From Chloroflexia bacterium (lineage in GTDB: Bacteria; Chloroflexota; Chloroflexia; Thermomicrobiales; CFX8), in contig JAUIIK010000030.1 of assembly GCA_030431755.1 (NCBI GenBank), forward strand, positions 1 to 45,063: a DNA stretch of 45,063 bases, in the 5' to 3' direction. The notes beneath the pieces are model-generated. The model was not told where the DNA came from. It ran no database searches and was given only the letters and a program-made list of their open reading frames with translations. Position numbers and translations under genes: made by a program. Below are positions 14,922 to 24,627 of this stretch, in pieces (the stretch's first letter is position 1; each line of letters begins with the position of its first letter).

Positions 14922-16801
14922 TGTCCGCGCCGATCCTCGCCATCGCCAACCGTGCCGAGATCGCCGCGCGCATTGCCCGCACAGCGCGTGCTTGCGGCTG
15001 GGGGCCGGTCGCCCTGCTCGGCGAACCAGACTGGGACGGCTACACCGCCCGCGCCATCGGAAATGTCGTCCAGTTGGAGCGCGGCGCGGAGTTCGACATT
15101 GAAGCTGTCATCGACGCGGCCAACCAGGTTGGAGCAACAGCCCTCCATCCCGGCTACGGCTTTCTGAGCGAACGCGCCGGGTTGTCGCAGGCCTGCCGCG
15201 ATGCAGGAATCACCTTCATCGGTCCAAGCCCAGAGACACTCGCGCTGGCCGGTGACAAGATCGCAACCCGCGCCACCGCCATCGATCTCGGAGTTCCGGT
15301 CGTGCCGGGCAGCGAGGCGCTCGACCTGGACGACGCGGCAAGCTGGCTGGAAGTCGCCGAACAGATCGGCTACCCGGTCATCGCCAAGGTCGCAGGGGCC
15401 GGCGGCGGACGCGGCTTGCGGGTTGCGGCGCATGCGGACGAACTAGAGAGCGCGATCCGCTCGGCGCTCAACGAGGCCGGCGGCTCCGGGGCAGCAGCCG
15501 AGCTCTTTCTGGAGCATTATCTGGAGGGCGCGCGGCACGTCGAAGTACAGGTGGCCGGTGACGGCAGCCGCGCCATCGTGCTCGGAGACCGCGACTGCTC
15601 GCTCCAGCGCCGGCACCAGAAGGTCGTCGAGGAAGCGCCAGCGCCGGGACTCCCCGATTCGCTCCGGACCGAGATCCACGCGGCCGCCCGGACGATGGCC
15701 GAGGGCATCAGCCTGCTCAACCTGGCGACAATTGAGTTCCTCGTCGGCGGCGATGGCCGCTTCTTCTTCATGGAGATCAACCCGCGCTTGCAGGTCGAGC
15801 ACACCGTCACAGAAGAGGTGACCGGCCTCGACCTCGTCGCCCTCCAGCTCGAACTGGCGCAGGGCGGCGCACTCCCTGAACCGCCACCAACGAACGGCCA
15901 TGCTATCCAGGCCCGGCTCTACGCGGAAGATCCCTTCCAGCAGTTTCTGCCGTCGCCCGGCCTCATCACCGCTCTCGAATTCCCTGCCTCAACCGGCCAG
16001 CCTGGCGCTGCGCTGCGGGTCGACACCGGCTATGCGACGGGCGACCGTGTTCCGGATGCCTACGACCCGATGATCGCGAAAATCATCGTCCATGCGCCAA
16101 ACCGGGAGCGGGCCATCACAGCTCTCGATTCCTCTTTGGGGCACCTGGCTGTTGCCGGAGTCGCTACCAATCGGCCCTGGCTGGTGGCGGCGCTCGCACC
16201 GGGCGGCGACTTTCGCGCCAACAGCCACGACCTGACGACGGCTGGCGCAATCGCGCTCGAATTCGCCCCACCGCCGGAGTCACTTCTGCGTGATCTGATC
16301 GAGCGCACCCACGCCAGTCAAACGACAGCCTGGGGATCAGTCGGTCCTTTCCGCATCGTCTCGCCAGCGACGGCAACCTTTCACGGGCTCGAATCAGGTG
16401 GTTGGCAGGCGACCGCAACGCTCCCGATCAGTGGCGACGCCGATTTTCGGATTGCACCATGCATCGTGCCCGTTGGTGCCGGCTGGGAGGTCGTCACCGC
16501 CAACGGGCGCTGGCTCGTCGAACCGGGGCCGCTGCCATCCTCCGGCGCGGCGGCGGCTGGCGACGGCGACATCCGCGCGCCGATGCCGGGCAAGGTCCTG
16601 CAAGTGCTGGTTGAAGCCGGGCAGCAGGTCGCTGATGGCGATGTAGTCGCGGTGTTGGAAGCCATGAAGATCGAGATGAGCCTGGCCGCGCCCTTCGCCG
16701 GCGTGGTCACGGCGGTCTCCGCTGCCGAGGGCGATCTCGTTGGCCTGCGCCAGATCGTCGTCAGCATCGAGCCAGTTGCTAATGAAGGAGATGCCGAGTG
16801 A
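14921..16801 (+). CDS. Acyl-CoA carboxylase biotin carboxylase/biotin carrier subunit (methylcrotonyl-CoA carboxylase alpha-like)
   Basis: Its 626 residues contain, in order, a biotin carboxylase N-domain (ANRAEIAARIARTARACGW), an ATP-grasp domain with the Gly-rich loop KVAGAGGGRGL and the site EINPRLQVEHTVTEE, a biotin carboxylase C-domain, a short linker and a C-terminal biotinyl domain with EAMKIEMS (biotinylated Lys583). It carboxylates biotin with ATP and bicarbonate and needs a separate carboxyltransferase. The start overlaps the previous stop (TAATG). The HMG-CoA lyase gene next door points to methylcrotonyl-CoA. Its beta subunit is not adjacent; the likely one starts at 43554. Confidence 0.93.
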   Translation: MSAPILAIANRAEIAARIARTARACGWGPVALLGEPDWDGYTARAIGNVVQLERGAEFDIEAVIDAANQVGATALHPGYGFLSERAGLSQACRDAGITFIGPSPETLALAGDKIATRATAIDLGVPVVPGSEALDLDDAASWLEVAEQIGYPVIAKVAGAGGGRGLRVAAHADELESAIRSALNEAGGSGAAAELFLEHYLEGARHVEVQVAGDGSRAIVLGDRDCSLQRRHQKVVEEAPAPGLPDSLRTEIHAAARTMAEGISLLNLATIEFLVGGDGRFFFMEINPRLQVEHTVTEEVTGLDLVALQLELAQGGALPEPPPTNGHAIQARLYAEDPFQQFLPSPGLITALEFPASTGQPGAALRVDTGYATGDRVPDAYDPMIAKIIVHAPNRERAITALDSSLGHLAVAGVATNRPWLVAALAPGGDFRANSHDLTTAGAIALEFAPPPESLLRDLIERTHASQTTAWGSVGPFRIVSPATATFHGLESGGWQATATLPISGDADFRIAPCIVPVGAGWEVVTANGRWLVEPGPLPSSGAAAAGDGDIRAPMPGKVLQVLVEAGQQVADGDVVAVLEAMKIEMSLAAPFAGVVTAVSAAEGDLVGLRQIVVSIEPVANEGDAE

Positions 16802-17670
16802 GCCAGTTCCTGCAAGCGCTCCCGCAACAGGTCACGGTCTTCGAGGTCGGCCCCCGCGACGGTTTGCAGAACGAAGCCGCCCTGATCCCATCGACGGCGA
16901 AGATCGCATTTGTCAACGAGCTGGCCGACGCCGGGCTCAAGTGGATCGAGGCGACATCGTTCGTCCACCCCAAGGCTGTCCCGCAGCTCGCCGACGCCGG
17001 CGATGTCATGGCTGGCATCGACCGCCGGCCCGGCGTGCGCTACCCGGTGCTTGTGCCCAACGAACGCGGGATGGAACGGGCGCTGGAGACCGGCGTCGAC
17101 GCCGTCTGCGTCTTCACCGCAGCCTCGGAGGAATTCAGCCAGGCGAACGTTCGGGCGACCATCGACGAGACCTTCGAGCGCTTCGCGCCGGTCGTTGCGC
17201 TGGCTCACGCCCACGATATCTGGGTACGCGGTTACGTCTCGATGGCCTTCCACTGCCCCTACGAGGGCCGCATCGCGCCGGAGAAAGCCGTCGAGGTCTC
17301 GGCTCGCTTGCTCGATCTGGGCGTCAACGAGGTCGCGATCTCGGACACCGTCGGCCTGGCAACGCCACTCGACATGGACGCAGTGCTGGCACTCGCCGCC
17401 GATCAGCTGCCGGTCGAGAAGCTAGCGCTGCATCTCCATGACACCTTCGATCTGGCACTGCCCAACGTCATGCTCGGGCTGGAAGCCGGCATCACCGTCT
17501 TCGATGGCGCGGCTGGCGGCCTGGGCGGCTGCCCCTTCGCCCCCGGCGCGCCGGGTAACCTGGCGACCGAGAAGCTGGTCCGCCTCCTCGACGGCCTCGG
17601 CATCGAGACCGGGATCGACGGCGACAAGGTTGCAGCAGCGGCGGAGCGCATTCGGGCTGCTATGCAGTAG
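16798..17670 (+). CDS. Hydroxymethylglutaryl-CoA lyase
   Basis: The 290-residue TIM-barrel protein shows the HMG-CoA lyase signature: VGPRDGLQNE at the N-terminus (metal and substrate residues), SFVHPKAVPQLADA, the metal-binding HLHDTF, and the catalytic-Cys loop GGCPFAPGAPGNLATEKLV. It splits HMG-CoA into acetoacetate and acetyl-CoA, the last step of leucine breakdown. It begins with GTG overlapping the stop of the carboxylase gene (GTGA), so it is co-translated. Together with the two genes upstream it makes a coherent catabolic operon. Confidence 0.93.
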   Translation: MSQFLQALPQQVTVFEVGPRDGLQNEAALIPSTAKIAFVNELADAGLKWIEATSFVHPKAVPQLADAGDVMAGIDRRPGVRYPVLVPNERGMERALETGVDAVCVFTAASEEFSQANVRATIDETFERFAPVVALAHAHDIWVRGYVSMAFHCPYEGRIAPEKAVEVSARLLDLGVNEVAISDTVGLATPLDMDAVLALAADQLPVEKLALHLHDTFDLALPNVMLGLEAGITVFDGAAGGLGGCPFAPGAPGNLATEKLVRLLDGLGIETGIDGDKVAAAAERIRAAMQ

Positions 17671-17740
17671 TCGAACCGGTTCCGGCCCGTGCCCCAAATG
17701 ACACTCACATGCTGCCGGGAAGCGCGATAGCAACAACCAT

Positions 17741-17892
17741 GGCATCCCGAGCGGAGGCTCCGCGAAGCGCGGGATCTAGCTGAGGTTGCGCGGACCGACG
17801 GGAAGGCCAACGCCGTACGACATCGGTGTTCACGTCCAGGCACTCCCCCGTCCGTAGATCCCTCGCTTCGCAAAGCCTCCGCTCGGGATGCC
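17741..17892. repeat. MITE-like element, 38-bp terminal inverted repeats (copy A)
   Basis: The left arm 17741-17778 and right arm 17855-17892 are inverted copies matching at 35 of 38 positions, beginning GGCATCCCGAGCGGAGGC. The 76-bp centre codes for nothing. The same arms with a different centre recur at 20120-20275. The size and structure fit a non-autonomous transposable or palindromic repeat; no clear target duplication is visible. It fills most of the gap 17671-17995. Confidence 0.75.
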
Positions 17893-17995
17893 AATCCTCA
17901 GAGGGCGCGCGTCACGGGTCAGCGTCGACGATGAATCACACCCGACGATCGGGGAGACTATCTAGTCAGCGCCGGATGAAGCGGCACGGGTACCT

Positions 17996-18640
17996 TCAGT
18001 TCCGCAAGTACGCCAGAACGGCGAGGACGCGGCGGTGCTGGTTGCTGGTGTCGTCGAGGTTGAGCTTGCTGAAGATGTTGCTGATGTGCTTCTCGACCGT
18101 GCCTGCGCCGATGAAGAGCTGGTCGGCAATCGCGCCATTGGACTGGCCCTCGGCCATCAGCCCGAGCACCTCGCACTCGCGCGGGGTCAGGTCGCTCAAG
18201 CGGTCATCACGCCGGCGGCGGCTGAAGAGCTGGGAGACGACCTCGGGGTCGAGGACGGTCCCACCCCCGGCGACCTGGCGGAGGGCCGAGAGGAAATCGG
18301 AGACGTCGGCCACGCGGTCCTTCAACAGGTAACCGACACCCTCTGCGCCGGACTCGAGCAGCTCGCCGGCGTACTGCTCTTCAACATACTGGGAGAGAAT
18401 CAGGATCGGGCTGTCGGGAACTCTAGCGCGCGCTTCGATGGCGGCGCGGATGCCCTCATCGCTAAAGGACGGCGGCATCCGGACATCGACAATCGAGACA
18501 TCGGGCCGGTGTTCGACGATGGCGTCGATCAGATCCGGCCCGGTCTCGACAATCGCGACGATCTCGTCACCTGCGTGGTCGAGCAGGCGGGCGATACCTT
18601 CACGGAGCAGTACGGCGTCTTCGGCGATTACAACCCGCAA
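17996..18640 (-). CDS. Response regulator, NarL/LuxR family
   Basis: This 214-residue regulator has a receiver domain with acidic pocket E7-D8, phospho-acceptor Asp52 (IVDVRMPP), switch Ser83 and Lys107 (LLKDR). The C-terminal LuxR helix-turn-helix (LTPRECEVLGLMAEGQSNGAIADQL, broken here only for naming) ends about residue 200. It overlaps the end of the histidine kinase gene upstream by 13 nt, so the two form a two-component pair. The target genes are unknown. Confidence 0.93.
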   Translation of the reverse strand: MRVVIAEDAVLLREGIARLLDHAGDEIVAIVETGPDLIDAIVEHRPDVSIVDVRMPPSFSDEGIRAAIEARARVPDSPILILSQYVEEQYAGELLESGAEGVGYLLKDRVADVSDFLSALRQVAGGGTVLDPEVVSQLFSRRRRDDRLSDLTPRECEVLGLMAEGQSNGAIADQLFIGAGTVEKHISNIFSKLNLDDTSNQHRRVLAVLAYLRN

Positions 18641-19923
18641 GGCAATTCGACGTGCACCAGTGTTCCCTTTCCGGGCGGGCTCTCGATGACGACACGGCCT
18701 TCGAGCGCCGCTGCCCGGTCCCGAATCCCGGCCAAACCGCTGCCGCGGTTCGCTTGCGCACCACCGTCGCCGTCGTCCTCAATGTCTATGAATAATAGAT
18801 CACCGAAGCGCCGGATGGTGACGGTCGCCGCCGTTGCCTTGCTGTGCCGGGCGACATTTGTCAACGCCTCGGCAATGATGAAGTAGGCCGCCGACTCCAC
18901 CCGCTCCGGAATGCGGTCGTCGAGCGTGATGTTGAGCTCGACCGGCACCGGAGAACGCGCCGCCAGAGCAGAGACGGCCGGGCGCAACCCGCGGTCGGTC
19001 AAAACCGCCGGGTGGATACCGCGCGCGAGATCGCGGATCTCCTGCATCGCCCGTTTGGATTCCTCGTGGGCCTCGTCGATTAGCGCCTTCGCCTCGTCGG
19101 GGTTGGACTCCATCATCTCCCGGGCCAGCCCGAGATCCATCGAGAGTTTCACCAGCCGCTGCTGGGCACCGTCGTGGAGATCGCGTTCGATCCGCCGCAG
19201 GTCGACAACCGCCGAATCGAGCGCTCGCGAGCGGCTGACAGTCAGCTCGTCAACCCGCGCCTCCAGCTCGGCCTCGCGGTCGCTGCCGAGCAGCTTGCGG
19301 GCCAGCCAGGCATGCGTGCGCCCGACTCCGACGAAGACATAGGGCATCGCGCCCGTGACCAGGATGCCGATAGCGCTCAGCAGGGCGACCAGCAGCCAGG
19401 TGTCGACATCCGAACCATCGAAATCCACATCACCGCCGAGGGCGTACCAGAGCGGGGCTGCCGCGAAGGCCGGCCCAACCGTCAGCAGCACGACCGCGAT
19501 GATGAACTCGGCCAGACCAATCGGGAAGAGCAGGAACAGGTAGAGCAGATCCTGCCAGGTGTAGCGGTCGAGCATGCGCGCTTTGACCGCATCGGTCCGC
19601 GATGAGCCCTTCGGAATCCGCACATAGGGATCGGCGATCGAGACGTCGAGCAGGCTACGGACACGCGCCCGCTCGAACTTTGCGCCGTACATCCAGCCGA
19701 AGGGCGCGAGCACCAGGATGATCACGCCGAGAATCGTCGGCGCGGTGCCCAGCCCGGTCGCGAGCACCGTGACCAGCAAGGTGAACCAGAAAACGCCGAG
19801 AATGAAACTGGTAACCATGAAAATCACGGCCAGCCAGGGCTCGGCGGATATGAACGCCCGGAAGGGGTTCTTGTAGGGGAACTGGCGACCGACGCCGTTG
19901 TCGGTTGCGGATACCTCAGCCAT
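18628..19923 (-). CDS. Sensor histidine kinase, NarX/DesK type (HisKA_3)
   Basis: The 431-residue protein starts at ATG 19923 behind AAAGGA. Four to five membrane helices lie in the first 205 residues, in two pairs around a cytoplasmic loop, resembling the putative-sensor domain of actinobacterial and chloroflexal kinases. The HisKA_3 dimerisation helix carries His250 in RIERDLHDGAQQRL. An HATPase_c domain follows with N-box ALTNVARHSKA and G-boxes DDGDGG and GSGLAGIRDRA. It phosphorylates the adjacent NarL-type regulator. There is no large extracellular domain, so the signal is probably sensed in the membrane. ATP-binding motifs look intact. Confidence 0.92.
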   Translation of the reverse strand: MAEVSATDNGVGRQFPYKNPFRAFISAEPWLAVIFMVTSFILGVFWFTLLVTVLATGLGTAPTILGVIILVLAPFGWMYGAKFERARVRSLLDVSIADPYVRIPKGSSRTDAVKARMLDRYTWQDLLYLFLLFPIGLAEFIIAVVLLTVGPAFAAAPLWYALGGDVDFDGSDVDTWLLVALLSAIGILVTGAMPYVFVGVGRTHAWLARKLLGSDREAELEARVDELTVSRSRALDSAVVDLRRIERDLHDGAQQRLVKLSMDLGLAREMMESNPDEAKALIDEAHEESKRAMQEIRDLARGIHPAVLTDRGLRPAVSALAARSPVPVELNITLDDRIPERVESAAYFIIAEALTNVARHSKATAATVTIRRFGDLLFIDIEDDGDGGAQANRGSGLAGIRDRAAALEGRVVIESPPGKGTLVHVELPCGL

Positions 19924-20119
19924 TGAGTCTGGTCCTTTTCGTCTGTCTCAGTGCCGCTAACTCCATTGTTCGCGGCAATCCAACGCCATCACGCTCCTAT
20001 CTTGCGGCAAACGCCGACTCGCGACCAGATGGATGGCAGGAAATCGGGTGGTAGGGATAACCCTACCGTCGAGTGGTTGCCGGAAGCAGCCGACCACGAC
20101 CGACCCATCTCTCATGGTT

Positions 20120-20275
20120 GGCATCCCAAGCGGAGGCTCTGTGAAGCGCGGGATCTACGGACAAAAGCAACGGGCTACGGGACCAAAGAAACCCGCCCAA
20201 GCACAGTACGCCCCTTCTGACCCCATGCCGGTTCAGCTAGATCCCTCGCTTCGCGGAGCCTCCGCTCGGGATGCC
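20120..20275. repeat. MITE-like element, 38-bp terminal inverted repeats (copy B)
   Basis: The arms 20120-20157 and 20238-20275 are inverted copies of the same sequence as at 17741-17892, starting GGCATCCCAAGCGGAGGC, and extended here by one further TT/AA pair. The centre differs from copy A and has no gene. The two copies bracket the two-component system. The gap 19924-20340 holds only this element and, presumably, the kinase promoter. Confidence 0.75.
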
Positions 20276-20340
20276 AAGCCTGGGAGAATCGCGGTTTCGC
20301 TGCCAATTGGCGCGGATGTGGAACCGCACAGCGGCCAATC

Positions 20341-20868
20341 TCAGCCGATGGGCAACGTGCGCTGCTCGGGCACGCCTTCGAGGGTCAGGAGGCGGCGTTT
20401 GAGCGGCAGCCCGCCGCCGAAGCCGGTTAGCGAGCCATCCGCGCCGATGACGCGGTGGCAGGGCACGATGATCGGGTGTGGGTTTGCGCCATTGGCGGCC
20501 CCGACGGCGCGGACGGCCTCGGGCTTGCCGATGCTCCGGGCGATCTCACCGTAACTCACCGTCTCACCCCAGGGGACCGCATAGACGGCCCGCCAGACGC
20601 TCTTCTGGAAATCGGTCCCGCGCTGGTCGAGCGGGATGTCGAAGCTCCGACGCTCGCCGGCCAGATACTCCTCGACCTGCCGGATGGCGGCGTGATTCTG
20701 CCCGGTTCCCGGCGCGACGCGGCTGCCGGGCGCGAGGCGGGCAATGACCTCGTCGCGCTCATCAATGGCGTTGGGGAAGAGCAGGGTCAGCAAGCCCTGG
20801 TTCGAACTGGCGAATCCGAGGTCGCCGAAGGGCGTCGCGAGGGCGTTCCACCAGATCGTCTCAGTCAT
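20341..20868 (-). CDS. ogt: Methylated-DNA--protein-cysteine methyltransferase
   Basis: The 175-residue protein has the helix-turn-helix region TVSYGEIARSIGKPEAVRAVG and the acceptor site PCHRVIGADGSLTGFGGG, in which the Cys takes the alkyl group from O6-alkylguanine in a suicide reaction. I prefer ATG 20868 because GGAG lies six bases upstream; ATG 20880 would add four residues. The length fits Ogt (N-terminal ribonuclease-like domain plus DNA-binding domain). It is transcribed divergently from smc. Confidence 0.93.
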   Translation of the reverse strand: MTETIWWNALATPFGDLGFASSNQGLLTLLFPNAIDERDEVIARLAPGSRVAPGTGQNHAAIRQVEEYLAGERRSFDIPLDQRGTDFQKSVWRAVYAVPWGETVSYGEIARSIGKPEAVRAVGAANGANPHPIIVPCHRVIGADGSLTGFGGGLPLKRRLLTLEGVPEQRTLPIG

Positions 20869-21019
20869 CGTTCGCTCCATTCTCAGACGCCCTTGAATGA
20901 TACCGCTGGAGCGCTGCCGAACGGTCTCCAACGCGCACCGCGTGGTAGCATCGGCGGTTGGTCCGGGCGCGTGTGCGCCGGGAGAGAAACACCGCGAACC
21001 GCACGAGTGCAAAGGTGCT

Positions 21020-24000
21020 GTGCCCGCTTTGGCGCATCTGAAGCAACTGGATATCAACGGGTTCAAGAGCTTCGCCAACCCGACGACCTTCGTCTTCGAC
21101 CGGGGCGTCACCGCGATCATCGGGCCGAACGGCTCCGGCAAGTCGAACGTCGCCGAAGCGTTGCGCTGGGTACTGGGCGAGCAGCAGTACTCGAACCTCC
21201 GCAGCCGCCGGACGGAGGACATTATCTTTGGCGGCTCCGACCGCCGGGGTCGCATGGGGCTGGCCGAAGTCTCGCTGACCATCGACAACAGCTCCGGGCT
21301 GCTCCCGATCGAGTTCAACGAGGTCAACGTCACCCGCCGGGCGCACCGCTCTGGCGAAAATCAGTACCTGATCAACGGCAACCGCGTCCGGCTGCGCGAT
21401 ATCCAGCAGCTCACGGCGCCGCTCGGCCAGGCCCATACGATCGTCGGCCAGGGGCTCGTCGACGCCGTCCTCAGCCAGCGGCCGGACGACCGCCGGAGCC
21501 TCTTCGAGCACGCAGCCGGGATCACCGGGTTGCGGATGCAGACCGTGCGCGCCGAGCGCGGGCTGGCCGAAGCCGAGGAGAACGCCCAACGGCTACAGGA
21601 CATCACCGGCGAGCTGGAACCGCGCGTGCGCTCATTGGCGCGCCGGGCGCGGCAGGCACAGCAATACGAGAGCGTCCGCGCCGAACTGAGCGAGCTGCAA
21701 CGCGGCTACTATGGCGCGCTCTGGATCACGGCGCGGGAGCGCCACGAGGCCGCGAATATCCGCCACGCAGCGGCCGCTGCAACGGTCGAGCAACTGGAGC
21801 GCGACCATACATCCATCCGCACGACACTTACCGAGGCGCGGGCCGCGGAACGCAAGCTTGCGAGCGAGCGAGCGGCCCAGGCCGAACGCCTGTCGACGCT
21901 CGAGACCGATCTTGCCGCCGCCCGGCACCGCCTGGAACTACTCCAGGCCGAGTCTCGGGCAGCAGAGGAGCGCGCCCGCGAGCGCGCTCGTGCGCGCGAG
22001 CAGTTCGAGGCTGCGCAGGCCGAGCGCAAAGAAGCCCTCGCGGCAACCGAACAACGCATCGCGGCGCTGGGTGACGAGGTAGCCACCAACCGCGCCAGCT
22101 ACGACGCGCACATCACGGAGCGCGACCAGGTGCTCGAGCAGCGTTCAACGCTCGAAACAGAGCTAGCCCAGCAGGAGAGCGCCAACGGGCAGCGCGTGCG
22201 GCGGCTGAATCAGATAGACATCGACCTGGCGGGAGCGCGCGAACGGGCAACGATCCTCGAACGCACCGCGACGGAGCTTGAGACGCGGCTGGCGTCACTC
22301 AAAGAGCAGCTCGGCGAACTCGGCCGCGAGACGGATCGCGCCGATGAGGAGATCGCGGAAGCAGCCGCCGAAGTCGAATCGGTACGGCAGCAGCGTGACG
22401 AACTGGAGCGGACACTCGACCAGCTCGAGGGCGAGCTACGTCGCGCCCAGGCACTGCGCCAGGAGAGCGAACGCGATCTCGACCGCCTGCGCGGCCGTCA
22501 CGAGCTGCTCGAACGTATCTGGGCGGAAGGCGAAGGGCTGCATGCCGGGGTCCGTGCCGTGCTACGCGCCGCCCGCGGCAACGAACTCAATCTCCCGGGA
22601 TTAGTCGGCACGGTCGCGGAGGTGGTGAGCGTCCCGGCGGAGTACGAGACCGCCATCGAGACGGCGCTCGGTGGCCACCTTCAGGACATTATCGTGAGGC
22701 ATTGGGACGATGCCGCCACCGGCGTCGACTACCTCAAATCCACTGGTTCGGGCCGCGCCCGCTTCCAGCCGCTCGACACACTGCGCCGCTACCGGCCGCG
22801 ACAGCTAACCGCGACGCCGGCAGGCTTGATAGACCGCGCTGCCGCCTTGGTCGAGTACGATCCGGAGATCAGCGTCGTCATCGACCAGCTCCTCGGCCGG
22901 ACCCTCGTCGCCCGCGACCTCGATGCAGCCCACGCGCTCAGTCGCGAGCTCGATGGCTGGACCATCGTGACCCTCCAGGGCGAGCTCGTCGCGCCCTCCG
23001 GCAGCGTTACCGGCGGCTCCCGCATGCGCGGCGCCGGCCTATTGGCCCGCGAACGGGAGCGGCGCGGCCTGCCGGCCCGCATCGAAGCGGCTGAGCGACA
23101 GCTGGAAGATGCCCGCGAGTCGATTCGCACATTGCAGCGACGGCAAGAGCGGGAGGTCGATAGCCTGCAATCGCTAGACAGCGAGCTAGCCGATGCGCGC
23201 ACGCGTGAACGCGCGGCAACCGAACGCCGGCGTCAGCACCGGCGGGAACTGGAAGCCGAGACCGCGACAGTCACTCGTCAGCAGCAGGAGCTGGGCCGGC
23301 TGCGGGACGACCTGGCAACGCTCGCCTCGACCTCCGAGCCACTTAGCCAGGAGCGCGCCGCCATCGAAGCGGAGACCAGGGAGTTCGAAGCGCAGCGGGA
23401 ACAGCTCAAGCAACAGCTCAATGACATGCCTATCCCAGACGAGCGCGGCCTCGGCCAACTCTCGACCGAGTTGGCGACCCTGGAGGAACGCCTGCGCTCG
23501 GCCAAGCGCGAACGGGACAGCCTCGCAGCCCAGATCGACCGCGCCGTAGACGAGAGCGCCCGGCACGAGGCGGAAATCGCGAACATCGCCGCCCGACGAT
23601 CCGAGCTCGGGCGCGACGCGGCGGAGCTCCAAGAAACCGTCGCGTCGCTAACCGCGACCTTGGCCGAAGAACGTGGCGGCATGGGCCCGATCACCGCCCG
23701 TCTGGCAGAGCTCAGGGACGAGATCACCGCCCAGGAGTCACAGATCGAAGAGCGCGGCCGCGAGCTGCGGGAAGCCGAACGCCGGCTCGATCAAGCGGCG
23801 CTGGACGTAGCCCGCGCCGGAGACGCTGTCGATCTGCTACGCAACCGCATCCTCGACGACCTCGACATCGACGACCCGGCCGGCCTCGTAGCGTGCGCTT
23901 CAGACGCCTCGGAAGAGACCGAACAGGCGATCCGGCGGCTGCGGGAACGACTCCGCCGGATGGGATCGGCCGGCGAAGACGTCATCGAAGAGCATCGCGA

Positions 24001-24604
24001 GGAGTCCGAACGGCTGGAATACCTGACCAGCCAGTTGAGTGACGTCGAAGGCGCCACTGAATCATTGCGCCAGGTGCTACGCGACCTGCACCAGCAGATG
24101 GGCAATCGCTTTGGCGATACGTTCGACGAGGTTGCAAAGGAGTTCGAAGCGACCTTCAAGCGGCTCTTTGGCGGTGGCTCGGCGCGGCTGAGTCATGAAC
24201 CCGATGGCGACGAGCCGGGCGGCATCGATATCGTCGTGCGGCCGCCGGGCAAGCGGCTCCAGGGACTCAACCAGCTCTCAGGCGGCGAGCGGGCGCTGAC
24301 CGCCGTCGCGCTGCTGATCGCGATCCAGCGCGTGAACCCGAGCCCCTTCTGCATGCTCGATGAGGTCGACGCGGCCCTCGACGAGTCGAACGTGATCCGC
24401 TTCCGTCAGGAGCTCCGCGATCTGGCGCAGGACACCCAATACATCGTCATCACCCACAACCGCGGGACGATTGAAGGCGCAGACACGCTCTACGGCATCA
24501 CAATGGGCGACGACAGCGTCTCACGCGTCCTCTCGCTCCGCCTCGACGAGGCCATCCGGGCCATCGAGGACGACCAACTCCTCGAAATGGAGTCGGTCAT
24601 CTGA
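21020..24604 (+). CDS. smc: Chromosome segregation/condensation ATPase SMC
   Basis: The 1194-residue protein has an N-terminal Walker A (GPNGSGKSN, Lys41), a long coiled coil rich in Glu, Arg and Leu, a hinge around residues 495-660 (GLVGTVAEVVSVP ... GSVTGGSRMRG), a second coiled coil, then the ABC signature LSGGERALTAVALL and Walker B MLDEVDAALDESN. This is the standard length and order for bacterial SMC, which loops and organises chromosomes with ScpA and ScpB. The start GTG 21020 follows AAAGG and leaves the usual short HLKQLDINGFKSF lead; frames further upstream are not SMC-like. ScpA and ScpB are not nearby. Confidence 0.95.
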   Translation: MPALAHLKQLDINGFKSFANPTTFVFDRGVTAIIGPNGSGKSNVAEALRWVLGEQQYSNLRSRRTEDIIFGGSDRRGRMGLAEVSLTIDNSSGLLPIEFNEVNVTRRAHRSGENQYLINGNRVRLRDIQQLTAPLGQAHTIVGQGLVDAVLSQRPDDRRSLFEHAAGITGLRMQTVRAERGLAEAEENAQRLQDITGELEPRVRSLARRARQAQQYESVRAELSELQRGYYGALWITARERHEAANIRHAAAAATVEQLERDHTSIRTTLTEARAAERKLASERAAQAERLSTLETDLAAARHRLELLQAESRAAEERARERARAREQFEAAQAERKEALAATEQRIAALGDEVATNRASYDAHITERDQVLEQRSTLETELAQQESANGQRVRRLNQIDIDLAGARERATILERTATELETRLASLKEQLGELGRETDRADEEIAEAAAEVESVRQQRDELERTLDQLEGELRRAQALRQESERDLDRLRGRHELLERIWAEGEGLHAGVRAVLRAARGNELNLPGLVGTVAEVVSVPAEYETAIETALGGHLQDIIVRHWDDAATGVDYLKSTGSGRARFQPLDTLRRYRPRQLTATPAGLIDRAAALVEYDPEISVVIDQLLGRTLVARDLDAAHALSRELDGWTIVTLQGELVAPSGSVTGGSRMRGAGLLARERERRGLPARIEAAERQLEDARESIRTLQRRQEREVDSLQSLDSELADARTRERAATERRRQHRRELEAETATVTRQQQELGRLRDDLATLASTSEPLSQERAAIEAETREFEAQREQLKQQLNDMPIPDERGLGQLSTELATLEERLRSAKRERDSLAAQIDRAVDESARHEAEIANIAARRSELGRDAAELQETVASLTATLAEERGGMGPITARLAELRDEITAQESQIEERGRELREAERRLDQAALDVARAGDAVDLLRNRILDDLDIDDPAGLVACASDASEETEQAIRRLRERLRRMGSAGEDVIEEHREESERLEYLTSQLSDVEGATESLRQVLRDLHQQMGNRFGDTFDEVAKEFEATFKRLFGGGSARLSHEPDGDEPGGIDIVVRPPGKRLQGLNQLSGGERALTAVALLIAIQRVNPSPFCMLDEVDAALDESNVIRFRQELRDLAQDTQYIVITHNRGTIEGADTLYGITMGDDSVSRVLSLRLDEAIRAIEDDQLLEMESVI

Positions 24605-24627
24605 GCGAGATCGAACTGTCCAAGTAG

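Noticed and set aside
20455-22074. Long plus-strand frame across ogt and the start of smc
   Set aside because: The translation is Arg/Pro/Gly-rich without domains and overlaps two firmly identified genes in other frames.
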